A stretch of DNA of 64,000 nt from Bifidobacterium catulorum (GCF_003129925.1 NZ_QFFN01000004.1:62001-126000), one strand, 5' to 3'; positions 17,826-27,212 are shown, counted from the first letter of the stretch. Notes: a model not told the origin generated them from the sequence alone. Numbers and translations: made by a program.

Positions 17826-18602
17826 GTGACCTTCAGCCAGACGCCCCCGTCTCCGACCCCATGGCAATCCACCGTATGGGTCGGCTCCGACGGGCCTCGG
17901 GAGGACGCCGACAAAGAAGCCAGAGGCGAACAGCTGCATATGGCCTGGTTCTACACCAAGTTCGCCCTGTTCTGCTGGGTATTCGCCATCGGCGGCCTCT
18001 GCTTCCAACTGGACGAATACAACGGCAGGATCGGATTCGACACCATCATGCCGGCTTTGCTGTTCGGCATTCCCGCGGCCATCACCACCGTCGTCGCAGC
18101 CGTATCGTTCCGCCAATGGCATCGTCTGCGACACGGTCGGAATCCTTACGATGGTCTCATCGGCGTGAACGGCAAGGACGTCGCCGGCGCAGTGAACGCC
18201 GCATCGCTGAAGATGCCGCATTACGATCAGGACAACGACCCCGATCATCAGAAAATCCGTAGCATCCTTTTCGACCCGGCGATGGATGCGACCGTTCGGT
18301 TCCCCGTGTTCATTCCCGTCGACCTGTGGAGGCGCTGCATCAAACCCGTCGAGCCCGACGTCGGTCGCAGCACAACGCCTGAGAATGAGCGCCTCCATAC
18401 CGCCTATGTCGTGCTTCATGTGGCGAACGGGCGGGCATCCGTCATCGACGTCGACCCCATCAGCACGTTCGAGCAACGTGCGGAATTCGAGGAAAAGGGC
18501 GCCGCCGGATGCGTCTCCGGCGGCAGATACGACCGTGACGCCAAGGCCATCATCATCGGGAGGGCATCGAATCGCAACGATGCCCTCCTAGATGCGCGAT
18601 GA
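17826..18602 (+). CDS. Two-span membrane protein, function unknown
   Basis: 258 residues from a GTG at 17826 with CACAGT exactly 6 nt before it and no Shine-Dalgarno sequence. Two membrane segments (about residues 42-62 and 74-94) make a hairpin, leaving an N-terminal acidic tail and a C-terminal soluble domain of about 160 residues on the same side, by charge most likely cytoplasmic. The C-terminal part is alpha/beta-like (HTAYVVLHVANGRASVIDVD). No family is recognised. The last codons also encode a strong hairpin that probably terminates transcription. Confidence 0.7.
   Translation: MTFSQTPPSPTPWQSTVWVGSDGPREDADKEARGEQLHMAWFYTKFALFCWVFAIGGLCFQLDEYNGRIGFDTIMPALLFGIPAAITTVVAAVSFRQWHRLRHGRNPYDGLIGVNGKDVAGAVNAASLKMPHYDQDNDPDHQKIRSILFDPAMDATVRFPVFIPVDLWRRCIKPVEPDVGRSTTPENERLHTAYVVLHVANGRASVIDVDPISTFEQRAEFEEKGAAGCVSGGRYDRDAKAIIIGRASNRNDALLDAR
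18559..18588. terminator. Bidirectional hairpin inside the 3' end of a CDS
   Basis: GGAGGGCATCG (18559-18569) pairs with CGATGCCCTCC (18578-18588) over an 8-nt loop. It overlaps the last codons of the membrane protein ending at 18602 and lies just before the end of the convergent sulfhydrylase gene. Confidence 0.6.
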
Positions 18603-18606
18603 AGCG

Positions 18607-19902
18607 TCAGTATGCGCCGGCGATGGCCTGATCGAGGTCGGCGATCAGATCGTCGGCGTCCTCAAGACCGATCGAGAGACGAATCATGTTGTCGGTGACG
18701 CCGGCCGCCGCGCGGGCCGGGGCGGGCACCTCGCGGTGGGTGATGTGCGCCGGGTCCACGATCAGCGAGCGCGCGTCGCCGATGTTCGGCACGTAGGAGA
18801 ACAGCCGCGTGCCGTCGATGATGCGCCGAACGTTGTCGGGACTGCCGTCGACGATGAACGACATGATCTGCCCCACGCCGTTGGGGAAGTATTTGCGGAC
18901 GAGCTCGTACTGGGGTGTGATGCCGAGTCCGGAATAGTTGACCTTGGTCACGTGCGGGCTATGCGTGAGATGTTCGGCGATGCGTGCGGCCGTGGCCACC
19001 TGCTGTGAGACGCGCTGCGGCAGCGTCTCCAGTCCGACGAGGGAAAGATAGGCGTTGAACGGGCTTTGCACGGCGCCGAACGTGCGCAGGTATTTGATGC
19101 GGATGCGTTTGATGAACGCGGCTTCGCCGTATTTTTCGGCGAAGCTGTGCCATTCGCCGGCGCGATCGTCGCTGATGACCTGCTGGCGCATGGTGAATTG
19201 GGGGAATCGTCCGTTCGCCCAGTCGAAACGCCCGCCGTCCACGATGACGCCGCCGATGGCGTTGCCATGCCCGGTGATGCCTTTGGTGGTGGAATGCACG
19301 ACGATGTCGGCGCCGAATTCGATGGGCCGCAGCAGATAGGGCGTCGGCACGGTGTTGTCGACGATCACGGCGATGCCATGCCTGTGGGCGAGTTCGGCCA
19401 GCGGCTCGATGTCGAGGATCTCCGTGGACGGGTTGGCCACGGTTTCGGCGAAGACGGCGCGTGTGTCGGGCCCGATCTTCGATTCGACCTCGTCGAGGTC
19501 GTTGATGTCGTGGACGAAGTCGGCGTGGATGCCGAACTGCGGGAGGAAGTCGCCGAGCGCATCGACGCTGGCGCCGTACAGGTCGGTCGGCGCGATGATG
19601 CGACCACCGCCTTCGCCCGCGCACATGAGCGCATACGTGACCGCCGCCATGCCGGAGCCGACGGTGACCGCGCCGATGCCGCCTTCGAGGGCGGCGAGCC
19701 GTCGCTCGAGCGCGTCGACGGTGGGGTTGGCCACACGGGAGTATTCGAATCCGTCGAGGTCGCCGGCGGCCAACGCCTCGCCGCGCAGGGCGTCGCCGAG
19801 GTTGAACGCTGCCGAGGCGTAGATGGGCGGAACGGCCGCGTGATCGTGCTCGTCGTTTGGCTCGTATCCGGCGTGAATGGCCTGTGTTCTGAAATTCGTC
19901 AT
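18607..19902 (-). CDS. O-acetylhomoserine sulfhydrylase / Cys-Met metabolism PLP enzyme
   Basis: A 431-residue pyridoxal-phosphate enzyme of the Cys/Met metabolism family. TQAIHAGYEPN is the usual N-terminus, and HSTTKGITGHGNAIGG holds the PLP lysine. The length and the long insertion near residue 240-260 fit O-acetylhomoserine (thiol)-lyases, which use sulfide or methanethiol to make homocysteine or methionine; cystathionine gamma-synthases are shorter. The ATG at 19902 has GGGAAGAAG upstream. The longer frame to 19977 lacks a ribosome site. Upstream, two TTATATGG direct repeats (near 19970-19985 on this strand) mark a likely promoter region. Confidence 0.88.
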   Translation of the reverse strand: MTNFRTQAIHAGYEPNDEHDHAAVPPIYASAAFNLGDALRGEALAAGDLDGFEYSRVANPTVDALERRLAALEGGIGAVTVGSGMAAVTYALMCAGEGGGRIIAPTDLYGASVDALGDFLPQFGIHADFVHDINDLDEVESKIGPDTRAVFAETVANPSTEILDIEPLAELAHRHGIAVIVDNTVPTPYLLRPIEFGADIVVHSTTKGITGHGNAIGGVIVDGGRFDWANGRFPQFTMRQQVISDDRAGEWHSFAEKYGEAAFIKRIRIKYLRTFGAVQSPFNAYLSLVGLETLPQRVSQQVATAARIAEHLTHSPHVTKVNYSGLGITPQYELVRKYFPNGVGQIMSFIVDGSPDNVRRIIDGTRLFSYVPNIGDARSLIVDPAHITHREVPAPARAAAGVTDNMIRLSIGLEDADDLIADLDQAIAGAY

Positions 19903-20072
19903 GACTTCTTCCCGACATCGCTCTGCAACGTTTCGTGTCCGACCGTGCGCTGGGCATGGCCGACACCATATAACCATATAAGATATAGCGCCGAATGCTT
20001 GTCGTCGTGCCGATTTCGGGCATCCGGCGACGCAGTCATCGGAACGGCGTCGTCCGGTAATAGACTGTCATC

Positions 20073-21050
20073 ATGAGTGTCAACAGTGTTGAGAATCCGA
20101 ATCAGGATGCGGGGCGAAGCGCCTCCGCGCAGACCGCATACTTCGCCGGCGGATGCTTCTGGGGGCTGGAACGCTATTTTCAGGAGGTCGATGGCGTGGT
20201 CGCCACGACGGTGGGCTATGCGCAATCGAATACGGCTGACCCGTCGTATGAGCAGGTCTGTTCCGGAGGGACCGACGCCGCGGAAACGGTCCGTGTGGAG
20301 TTCGACCCGTCCCATGTGACGTTGCGCACGTTGAGTCTGCTGTTTTTGGAGGTCATCGACCCGTTCTCCGTCGACCGGCAGGGCAATGACGCCGGGCGGC
20401 AGTATCGCACGGGCATGTTCTTCACGGACGACGCCCAACAGGCTGTGTATATCGCCGCGATCGAGCAGCTCATCGACCGTATTCCGCAGCGTCCGGCCGT
20501 GCTCATCGAGCCATTGCGCAATTTCTACCCCGCCGAGGAGCATCATCAGGATTATCTGGAAAGGAATCCGGGCGGCTACTGCCATATCCCGTTGGAGAAG
20601 ATCCGCAATGTGAGACGACGCCAGAAATATGTGGACCGTATCTGGGACCTGACGTTGGAGCAGTTCGCGGTCACGCAGCACGCGGCCACCGAAAGGCCGT
20701 TCGTCAACGAATACGACCATACGTTCGAGCCGGGCATCTACGTCGATATCGTCAGCGGGGAGCCGCTGTTCTCGTCGGCCGACAAATTCGATTCCGGCTG
20801 TGGATGGCCGGCGTTCTCGAAACCGATTCGCGCCGATCTGGTCACCGAGCATGAGGACGACCGTGTGCCGGGCCGTCCGCGCATCGAGATCCGGACGGCG
20901 GAGACGCAGATTCATCTGGGGCATGTGTTCGACGATGGTCCGGCCGCGTTGGGCGGCCATCGGTACTGCATGAATTCCGCCGCGTTGCGGTTCGTGCCGT
21001 TGGAGCGTATGGAGGAGGAGGGATACGGGGAGTATATTCCGCTCCTATAA
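20073..21050 (+). CDS. msrAB: Fused peptide methionine sulfoxide reductase MsrA-MsrB
   Basis: 325 residues repairing both epimers of methionine sulfoxide. The MsrA half starts at about residue 20 with the catalytic motif GGCFWG. The MsrB half covers about residues 185-315 with CGWPAF and the catalytic cysteine in [12 protein letters not shown]. The first CxxC zinc pair of many MsrB proteins is absent. The start is leaderless: TAGACT (20061-20066), 6 nt, then ATG at 20073. It diverges from the sulfhydrylase gene, linking sulfur amino-acid synthesis and repair by position. A 28-bp stem terminator follows at once. Confidence 0.95.
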   Translation: MSVNSVENPNQDAGRSASAQTAYFAGGCFWGLERYFQEVDGVVATTVGYAQSNTADPSYEQVCSGGTDAAETVRVEFDPSHVTLRTLSLLFLEVIDPFSVDRQGNDAGRQYRTGMFFTDDAQQAVYIAAIEQLIDRIPQRPAVLIEPLRNFYPAEEHHQDYLERNPGGYCHIPLEKIRNVRRRQKYVDRIWDLTLEQFAVTQHAATERPFVNEYDHTFEPGIYVDIVSGEPLFSSADKFDSGCGWPAFSKPIRADLVTEHEDDRVPGRPRIEIRTAETQIHLGHVFDDGPAALGGHRYCMNSAALRFVPLERMEEEGYGEYIPLL

Positions 21051-21114
21051 TTCACGAATCGCGCGATAGGGCCCAAAAACCGAGGGTTTTGGGCCCTATC
21101 GCGCGATTCGTGAA
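21051..21114. terminator. Bidirectional terminator with a 28-bp perfect stem
   Basis: The arms 21051-21078 and 21087-21114 are exact complements around an 8-nt loop, with AAAA and TTTT at the inner ends and the central TAGGGCCC/GGGCCCTA block. It sits between the convergent msrAB and FMN-reductase genes. Confidence 0.85.
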
Positions 21115-21124
21115 CTGCTTTTAC

Positions 21125-21673
21125 CTACTTAACAAACTCCAGGAAGGCATCGGCCTGGTCGGCGAGCTTCTTGCGGTCCTCGTCGGAGAGGCCGAGCTCG
21201 CCGGTGCCCCAGGCCTCGGGGGCCAGCGCGACGCCGACCTGGTCATCGAGCAGCTCGGCCTTGTTGAAGCCGAGCACCTCGGTGAGCTTGCCGCGCGTGC
21301 CGGCGCCGGCGGACTGGCCGGCGACGGAGCTCAGCGCGATCTTCTTGCCGGCAAGCACGGAGGCGGATTCGGCCGGGAACGGCTCCAGCGGGCGGGACAG
21401 CCAGTCGAGCAGGTTCTTCAGCACGCCCGGGTAGCTGTAGTTGTACTCCGGGGAGAAGATCCACACGCCATCGGCGAGCACGACCTCACGGCGGACGGCG
21501 GACACGGCGTCAGGGGCCGGGTATTCGGCGTCCTGGCTGAAGAACGGGACGGCGGTGTAGTCGAGGAATTCGACTTCGGCGCGGTCGCCGATGAGCTTCT
21601 TGGCTTCCTCGGCGAGCTGCTTGTTGAAGCCGTTCTTGTGCAGCGAACCCACGACGAACAGAATCTTGGACAT
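21125..21673 (-). CDS. NAD(P)H-dependent FMN reductase (flavodoxin-fold)
   Basis: 182 residues from the ATG at 21673, which follows a full AGGAGG; the open frame to 21907 is not translated from any good site and would overlap the divergent regulator. VVGSLHKNGFNKQLA is the FMN phosphate loop, and SPEYNYSYPGVLKNLLDW is the conserved block of the chromate/azo-reductase family. It reduces FMN or quinones with NAD(P)H and is often tied to oxidative stress defence. It diverges from a GntR-type regulator with an operator-like repeat between them, so it may be that regulator's target. Confidence 0.88.
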   Translation of the reverse strand: MSKILFVVGSLHKNGFNKQLAEEAKKLIGDRAEVEFLDYTAVPFFSQDAEYPAPDAVSAVRREVVLADGVWIFSPEYNYSYPGVLKNLLDWLSRPLEPFPAESASVLAGKKIALSSVAGQSAGAGTRGKLTEVLGFNKAELLDDQVGVALAPEAWGTGELGLSDEDRKKLADQADAFLEFVK

Positions 21674-21789
21674 GATGCCTCCTGATGCGTTGTTCCTATA
21701 ATTTTCCGAATCGGACGTATTACGTTTCAAATCCATTGTCTCGCATAGGTTGGGACATGCTTTGCCATGAGAGAATCGGCAGGGAAAAC

Positions 21790-21805
21790 CGTTGGAATAC
21801 CAACG
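21790..21805. repeat. CGTTG-N6-CAACG palindrome (copy 3)
   Basis: CGTTGGAATACCAACG lies in the divergent promoter region, not at a gene end, so a terminator role is unlikely here. Confidence 0.6.
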
Positions 21806-21817
21806 AATGGAATGCCT

Positions 21818-21845
21818 GAACTGTACTATTGAACCGATACAGTTC
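21818..21845. promoter_or_regulatory. Likely operator of the GntR regulator
   Basis: GAACTGTA (21818-21825) and TACAGTTC (21838-21845) are exact inverted repeats, 12 bp apart, ending about 18 bp before the GntR start. This spacing and symmetry suit autorepression by a dimer that may also control the divergent FMN reductase. Confidence 0.6.
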
Positions 21846-21863
21846 GAAGGAATGGAGGACTCG

Positions 21864-22229
21864 ATGACGTTCGCCATAGACCGCGGCAGCCCCACGCCGG
21901 TATTCAACCAGATCTACGTGCAGTTCGAGGGCCTGATACGCTCCGGGCTGATGGAGGCGGGGGCGCCGCTCCCCTCCATCCGCCAGCTTGCGCAGAGCCT
22001 CGACGTCTCCGCGAACTCGGTGAAGCACGCCTACGAGGATCTTGAGGCGAACGGGCTGATCGTCACCAGCCCCGGGCGCACGGCACGGGTGGCGGAGCGG
22101 TCGAGGCTGTCGTGCGACGTGCTGGCGGCGATACAGTGCCTTGTCGTCGCGGCGCACAAGCACAACGCCGACCTCGCCGCCACACAGAACGTGTTGAGCG
22201 CGGTCTGGGAGATGGAACCGGAGGAATAG
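21864..22229 (+). CDS. GntR-family regulator, YtrA type
   Basis: 121 residues. An N-terminal winged helix (residues 10-75, with PSIRQLAQSLDVSANSVKHA) is followed by a short C-terminal helical tail of about 40 residues and no large effector domain, as in the YtrA subfamily. Such proteins usually repress adjacent transporters or stress genes. GGAGG lies 5 nt before the ATG at 21864; the frame opens further upstream but would run through the operator. Partner genes of the ABC type, common for YtrA regulators, are missing here. Confidence 0.85.
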   Translation: MTFAIDRGSPTPVFNQIYVQFEGLIRSGLMEAGAPLPSIRQLAQSLDVSANSVKHAYEDLEANGLIVTSPGRTARVAERSRLSCDVLAAIQCLVVAAHKHNADLAATQNVLSAVWEMEPEE

Positions 22230-22254
22230 CGAGGGATGGCGTCGCAGCGGCGGT

Positions 22255-22283
22255 TTCGTGGTTCCCGTCCGTTCCACTAGACT
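22255..22283 (+). promoter_or_regulatory. Promoter of dcd
   Basis: A weak -35 TTCGTG (22255-22260), a 17-bp spacer and -10 TAGACT (22278-22283). The leader to the ATG at 22351 is about 60 nt. Confidence 0.45.
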
Positions 22284-22350
22284 TGGGGCACAGAACATCA
22301 CGCCGTGCGGCAGCACGCACGAAGGATTGCCCGCGTAAGGAGATACACCC

Positions 22351-22932
22351 ATGCTGCTTAGTGACCACGATATCCTCGCCGCCCATGAGAACGGCAACAT
22401 CTCGCTCGACCCATGGACCCCGGAGATGGTGCAGCCGGCATCGGTGGACGTGCGTCTCGACCGCTTCTTCCGCGTGTTCAACAGCCATAAGTACACGTAT
22501 GTGGATCCGGCCGAGAACCAGGGCGACCTGACCGAACAGTTCGAGGTGCCGGCGGACGAGCCGTGGATCCTGCATCCGGGCGAGTTCATCCTCGGCTCCA
22601 CCTGGGAGTACGTGAAGCTCGACGCCTCGATCGCCGCGCGTCTTGAGGGCAAGAGCTCCCTCGGCCGCCTCGGCATCCTCACCCATTCCACGGCCGGGTT
22701 CATCGACCCCGGCTTCGAGGGCCATATCACGTTGGAGCTTTCGAATGTAAGCACGCTTCCCGTGAAGCTGTGGCCGGGCATGAAAATCGGTCAGATGTGC
22801 TTCTTCTCGCTGAGCTCCCCCGCCGACAACCCGTACGGTTCCGGCAAGCTCGGTTCGCACTACCAGGGACAGCGCGGCCCGACCCCGAGCCGCTCCTACA
22901 TCAACTTCTACCGCGCCGACGTCAACGACTGA
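22351..22932 (+). CDS. dcd: dCTP deaminase (possibly also dUTPase)
   Basis: 193 residues forming a trimeric enzyme that deaminates dCTP to dUTP for dTTP synthesis. [17 protein letters not shown] and the following FEGHITLEL block hold the catalytic Glu and nucleotide-binding residues. [14 protein letters not shown] resembles the bifunctional DCD-DUT enzymes of actinobacteria and archaea that go straight to dUMP, but sequence alone does not settle this. TAAGGAG lies 8 nt before the ATG. Confidence 0.95.
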   Translation: MLLSDHDILAAHENGNISLDPWTPEMVQPASVDVRLDRFFRVFNSHKYTYVDPAENQGDLTEQFEVPADEPWILHPGEFILGSTWEYVKLDASIAARLEGKSSLGRLGILTHSTAGFIDPGFEGHITLELSNVSTLPVKLWPGMKIGQMCFFSLSSPADNPYGSGKLGSHYQGQRGPTPSRSYINFYRADVND

Positions 22933-22940
22933 GCGGCGCC

Positions 22941-24032
22941 CTACCGGTCGTCGTCATACGGGGAGGCGCGCCAGAAGAGCCGTGGCTTCAGCAGCCGGTG
23001 CCAGCGTTCGTCGGCCGTCACCGGCTGTCCGTCGAGGATGTCGCAGGTCATGCGGAGCAGCTCCTTGGCCACCACGTCGAGAGGCTGCTCGATCGACGGG
23101 AACGAGAAGGCCTTGGCGATGGCCGAATTGTCGAATCCCGTCACCAGGACCGGCCGCGACAGGATGTTCACATCGGGGTTGCCGTCGATGACGGAATGCT
23201 TGACGATGTGGCTGATGCTGGACAACGCGCCGACCGCGAGATTGTCCGACGGGCAGACGATGGCGTCGAGCCCCGGATGCCGCGTATAGAGCTCCGCCGC
23301 GGCCTCCTCGCCTGCGCGCATGGCCTCGACGGTGCCGATGGCCCATGATTCCAGCGGCCGTCCCGCATAGACGCCGTCTTCGATGAGGCCTGCCTCGTCG
23401 AGCGCGTCCCGCCATCCGGCATACCGGTTGAGCGCGGTTCCCGTGCCGGTGTTCCAGCCGATGTAGCCGATGCGCCGACGTCCGGCGTCGATCAGTCGAT
23501 GCGTCATCTCCTTGATGGCGCCGTAGCCGTCCACGTCGACCCATGGGATCTTCGCCGCGGTCTCGTCGTCGATGTTCCAGGGGCGTCCGAACAGTACGAA
23601 CGGTTGCTTGTGCTCCATGAGCCACTGCGGACGGGTGTCGCCCACCTCAAGTTCGTTGAGGATGATCATATCGACGTCGGACTGCTCCATCAGGCTTTCG
23701 ATGTGCTTCAGTTCGCCGGCCTCGTCGATGCGCGGATACAGCATGATCTGCTTGCCGTCGTTGTTGGCCTCGGCGGCCAGCAGATGCAGGAACGCGTCGA
23801 AGATGGGCGACGGCGCGCGATGGGCGCCGGCCGAGATGCCGACCGCCACGACGTCCGACCTGCCGGAGCGCAGACGGCGCGCGGAGGCGTTCGGCTTGTA
23901 GCCCAGTTCCTTGATGGCCTCATGGATCTTGGCGCGCGTCGCCTCGGAGACGATATCGGGGGAATTGATGGCGTTCGATACCGTTTGGTGCGAGACCCCC
24001 GCCCGACGCGCCACATCACGGATGCTGACCAT
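22941..24032 (-). CDS. LacI-family transcriptional regulator
   Basis: 363 residues. The N-terminal helix-turn-helix and hinge (SIRDVARRAGVSHQTVSNAI, to about residue 60) precede a sugar-binding, periplasmic-protein-like core. It most likely represses a carbohydrate gene set and is released by a sugar. AGAGGTGAT lies upstream of the ATG at 24032. No sugar genes adjoin it: dcd lies on one side and a Ca2+-type ATPase on the other, so its target is elsewhere, perhaps the GPH symporter at 637. An operator-like repeat upstream suggests autoregulation. Confidence 0.9.
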   Translation of the reverse strand: MVSIRDVARRAGVSHQTVSNAINSPDIVSEATRAKIHEAIKELGYKPNASARRLRSGRSDVVAVGISAGAHRAPSPIFDAFLHLLAAEANNDGKQIMLYPRIDEAGELKHIESLMEQSDVDMIILNELEVGDTRPQWLMEHKQPFVLFGRPWNIDDETAAKIPWVDVDGYGAIKEMTHRLIDAGRRRIGYIGWNTGTGTALNRYAGWRDALDEAGLIEDGVYAGRPLESWAIGTVEAMRAGEEAAAELYTRHPGLDAIVCPSDNLAVGALSSISHIVKHSVIDGNPDVNILSRPVLVTGFDNSAIAKAFSFPSIEQPLDVVAKELLRMTCDILDGQPVTADERWHRLLKPRLFWRASPYDDDR

Positions 24033-24054
24033 AGATCACCTCTTGTTCGTTATC

Positions 24055-24073
24055 AACGGCTTTAGAAACCGTT
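24055..24073. promoter_or_regulatory. Operator-like inverted repeat upstream of the LacI gene
   Basis: AACGGCTTTAGAAACCGTT has AACGG/CCGTT arms and contains the smaller palindrome AAACCGTTT. Similar half-sites are typical of LacI-type regulators. It lies 22-40 bp before the regulator start. The rest of 24074-24251 shows nothing else. Confidence 0.5.
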
Positions 24074-24251
24074 TAACATCGCCATGATTATCCCATAGGA
24101 TATGAACGTTCTAGCGGCATTGCCACAACATGCGGCGAACCCACACGTGCCGTGGGGGGACGCGAAGGCAGGCGGGAACGGCCGCGCGCCCGGCTCCCCG
24201 AGGTTCAGGCCGGAGGGAGCCGGACGCGCACGTGAATCGAGGGGACTGCGT

Positions 24252-27212
24252 CTACCTGCTGGCGAACGTGCGCAGCACGAGCTTGTAGAGCTCACTGCCG
24301 ACGAGCACGAACGCGGCCAGACCGATGCATTCGAGCCACTGATGCGGATCGAGGGGCGTAGTGCCGAAGGCGGCGTTCAACACCGGCACGTAGATCACCA
24401 CGAGCTGCAATGCCACCGACAGGGCCATCGCGCCCCATAGCCACGCGTTGGAGAACAGGCCCCTGAACGCGCTTTGCGTGGCGGAGCGTGCGGCGAGCGC
24501 GTTGAACAGCTGGGCGAACACGAGAATCGTGAAGCCCATGGTGCGGGCCATCACGATCTGCTCGTCGTGCGTGGCGCCCATCGCGGAATCGTCGGTGAGC
24601 AGGCCTCCGGGCAGGTACAGATCCATGCCGATGAGGGTCACGACGGCCATGAGCAGTCCGACCACGAGCACGTCGCTCCACATGCGCGCGTCGATCACAC
24701 GGTCGCCGGGCCTGCGGGGCCTGCGGTTCATCACGTTCTCGATGGACGGGTCCACACCCATGGCCATGGCGGGCGCGGCGTCGGTGAGCAGGTTGATCCA
24801 CAGCAGCTGCACGGCGAGCAGCGGCACGGTCACGCTGTCCGCACCGGGTTCGCTGATGCCGAGGAATCCGGCGAACAGCACGCCTCCGAACACGGTGAGC
24901 ACCTCGCCCATGTTGGAGCTGAGCAGATACCGCAGGAATTTGCGGATGTTGTCGAAGATGGACCGGCCTTCCCTCACGGCGGCCACGATGGTGGCGAAGT
25001 TGTCGTCCGTCAGGATCATCTTGGCGGACTCCTTGGTCACCTCGGTGCCGGTGATGCCCATGGCCACGCCGATGTCAGCCGATTTTACGGCGGGGGCGTC
25101 GTTCACGCCGTCGCCGGTCATCGCCACGATCTCGCCCTGCTCCTGCAGGGCGTCGACGATCTTCATCTTGTGTTCGGGGGCGACTCGCGCGTATACGGAG
25201 ACGTCGCGCACGGCGGCGGCGAATTCCCGATCGTCGAGCCGGTCGAGCTCATCGCCGGTCAACGCCCTGCCGGATTCGCCGATGATGCCGAGGTCCTTGG
25301 CGATGCGCGCCGCCGTAAGCGGATGGTCGCCGGTGATCATGACGGTGCGCACGCCGGCCGAATGGGCCTCGGCCACGGCGTCGCGCACCTCGGTGCGTGG
25401 AGGGTCGATGATGCCGACCATGCCGGCCCAGATCATGCCGTGTTCGATGGCATCCGGCTGGTCGGCGACGTCGATGGCGAGCGCGCCGGAATCATCAAGG
25501 CGTATGCCGTCGATGCGTTCCACGGCGTCCACGCCCAATGGACGGTATGCCGACCCAAGCGTTCGGTACGCCCCGTCGGAGAGCCGTTCGACGTCGGCGA
25601 GGATGCGTCGGCGGTCGTCGGCGGTCAGGGGCCGCACGTCACCGCCGACGACGATGCGGTCGCAGTAGGCGAGCAACACGTCGGGGGCGCCCTTGGCGAA
25701 CGCCGTCAGCAGGCCGCCGGTCATGGCGTCGGCCGCTATGACGGTCATCCGCTTGCGGTCGGAGGTGAAGGGGATCTCCGCCACCCGCGTATAGCGGGAC
25801 GGGGCTTCCGGGGCCGCGGATGCCTCGGCCATGAGACGGAGCATCTTCCGCTCCCCCACGATCAGCGCGACCTCGGTGGGATCGCCGACGATGCCGCCGT
25901 CGTCGTTCAGCTGCCCGTCGTTGGCAACGGCGCCGATGCGCAGCACCGTCATGGCGGCGTCGAACCGCACGTCTCCGTCCCCGGCGACTATCTCATTCCC
26001 ATCGACGTCGGTCACGTCGCCGACCGGCTCGTAGCCCGTGCCGGTGAGCAGCACCTCGCCCGAGGGCGTGACCACGCGCTGGACGGTCATCTCGTTGCGG
26101 GTCAGCGTGCCCGTCTTGTCGGAGCAGATCACGGAGGCAGAGCCGAGGGTCTCCACCGACGACAGCTTCTTCACGATGGCATGATGCCTCGCCATGCGCT
26201 GCACACCGAGCGCCAGCACCACGGTGAGGATCGCGGCCAGGCCTTCGGGAACCGCCGCCACGGCCAGGGACACGGCGAGCAGCAGCGAATCGATGATGTC
26301 CTGCGTGGAGTTGAATCCGTACACGAAGGCGAGCATCGCCAGCACCAGCACGGCGATTGCGCAGACCGCCAGCCCCAGCACCCTGGAAACGAACGCGATC
26401 TCCTTCTGCAGCGGGGTCGGCTCCTCCTTCTGCGCGGAGATCATGCCGGCGATCTTGCCCACCTGGGTCCTCATGCCGGTGGCCGTCACGACGAACCGTC
26501 CGGTGCCCTGCGTCACCGACGTGCCGTTGAACACCATGTTCGTGCGGTCGCCCAATGCCGCCGCGGCCTCCAGCACACCCACGTTCTTGGTCACGGGAAC
26601 GGATTCGCCGGTCAGCGAGGCCTCGGCCACATGCAGCGCGGCAGCCGAGAACAATCGGCCGTCGGCGGCGACGGTGTCTCCTTCGGCGAGCAGCACCACG
26701 TCGCCCGGCACCACCTCGGAGGTCGGGATGGACACGGCGACGCCATCGCGCAGCACCGTGGCATGGGCGGCGGCCATTCTCGAAAGCGCCGCCACCGCCT
26801 GCTCGGCCCTGGCTTCCTGCGCATAGCCCAGCACGGCGTTCACCACCAGGATCAGCACGATCACGATGCAGTCGAACGGCAGTTTCTCCGCGCCGGCGGG
26901 ATCGTTCGCCCGTTCGATGAACCATGCGACCAGCGAAATCGCCGTGGCCGCCAGCAGCAGGTAGACCAGCGGATCGTTGAACTGTGCCAGGAACTTCCTC
27001 CACTTGGGCACCGGAGGCGCGCCGGCGAGCTCGTTCGGCCCGAACCGCTTCAATCGCCGTTCGGCCTCCTCGCCGCCCAATCCCCGCCCGACATCGGTAT
27101 GCAGCGCCGCGGCCACATCGGCCACATCGGCCAGAGAGGGGTCGTCGGGCACGATGAATTCGTCATTCGCACCGACGTTCGTCGTCGTTTCGGTCGTCAT
27201 GATCTTGGTCAT
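24252..27212 (-). CDS. Cation-transporting P-type ATPase, calcium (P2) type
   Basis: A 986-residue pump. An N-terminal cation-ATPase domain (about 25-95), the actuator motif LTGES, the ion-site helix VPEGLAA, the phosphorylation site SDKTGTLT, KGAPD in the nucleotide domain, TGDGVNDAP and four C-terminal membrane segments give the complete P2A/PMCA layout. It probably expels Ca2+ (or Mn2+) from the cytoplasm. PEGLAA replaces the usual PEGLPA. AAGGGG lies 5 nt before the ATG. The gene is single and carries no calmodulin-type tail. Confidence 0.9.
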   Translation of the reverse strand: MTKIMTTETTTNVGANDEFIVPDDPSLADVADVAAALHTDVGRGLGGEEAERRLKRFGPNELAGAPPVPKWRKFLAQFNDPLVYLLLAATAISLVAWFIERANDPAGAEKLPFDCIVIVLILVVNAVLGYAQEARAEQAVAALSRMAAAHATVLRDGVAVSIPTSEVVPGDVVLLAEGDTVAADGRLFSAAALHVAEASLTGESVPVTKNVGVLEAAAALGDRTNMVFNGTSVTQGTGRFVVTATGMRTQVGKIAGMISAQKEEPTPLQKEIAFVSRVLGLAVCAIAVLVLAMLAFVYGFNSTQDIIDSLLLAVSLAVAAVPEGLAAILTVVLALGVQRMARHHAIVKKLSSVETLGSASVICSDKTGTLTRNEMTVQRVVTPSGEVLLTGTGYEPVGDVTDVDGNEIVAGDGDVRFDAAMTVLRIGAVANDGQLNDDGGIVGDPTEVALIVGERKMLRLMAEASAAPEAPSRYTRVAEIPFTSDRKRMTVIAADAMTGGLLTAFAKGAPDVLLAYCDRIVVGGDVRPLTADDRRRILADVERLSDGAYRTLGSAYRPLGVDAVERIDGIRLDDSGALAIDVADQPDAIEHGMIWAGMVGIIDPPRTEVRDAVAEAHSAGVRTVMITGDHPLTAARIAKDLGIIGESGRALTGDELDRLDDREFAAAVRDVSVYARVAPEHKMKIVDALQEQGEIVAMTGDGVNDAPAVKSADIGVAMGITGTEVTKESAKMILTDDNFATIVAAVREGRSIFDNIRKFLRYLLSSNMGEVLTVFGGVLFAGFLGISEPGADSVTVPLLAVQLLWINLLTDAAPAMAMGVDPSIENVMNRRPRRPGDRVIDARMWSDVLVVGLLMAVVTLIGMDLYLPGGLLTDDSAMGATHDEQIVMARTMGFTILVFAQLFNALAARSATQSAFRGLFSNAWLWGAMALSVALQLVVIYVPVLNAAFGTTPLDPHQWLECIGLAAFVLVGSELYKLVLRTFASR

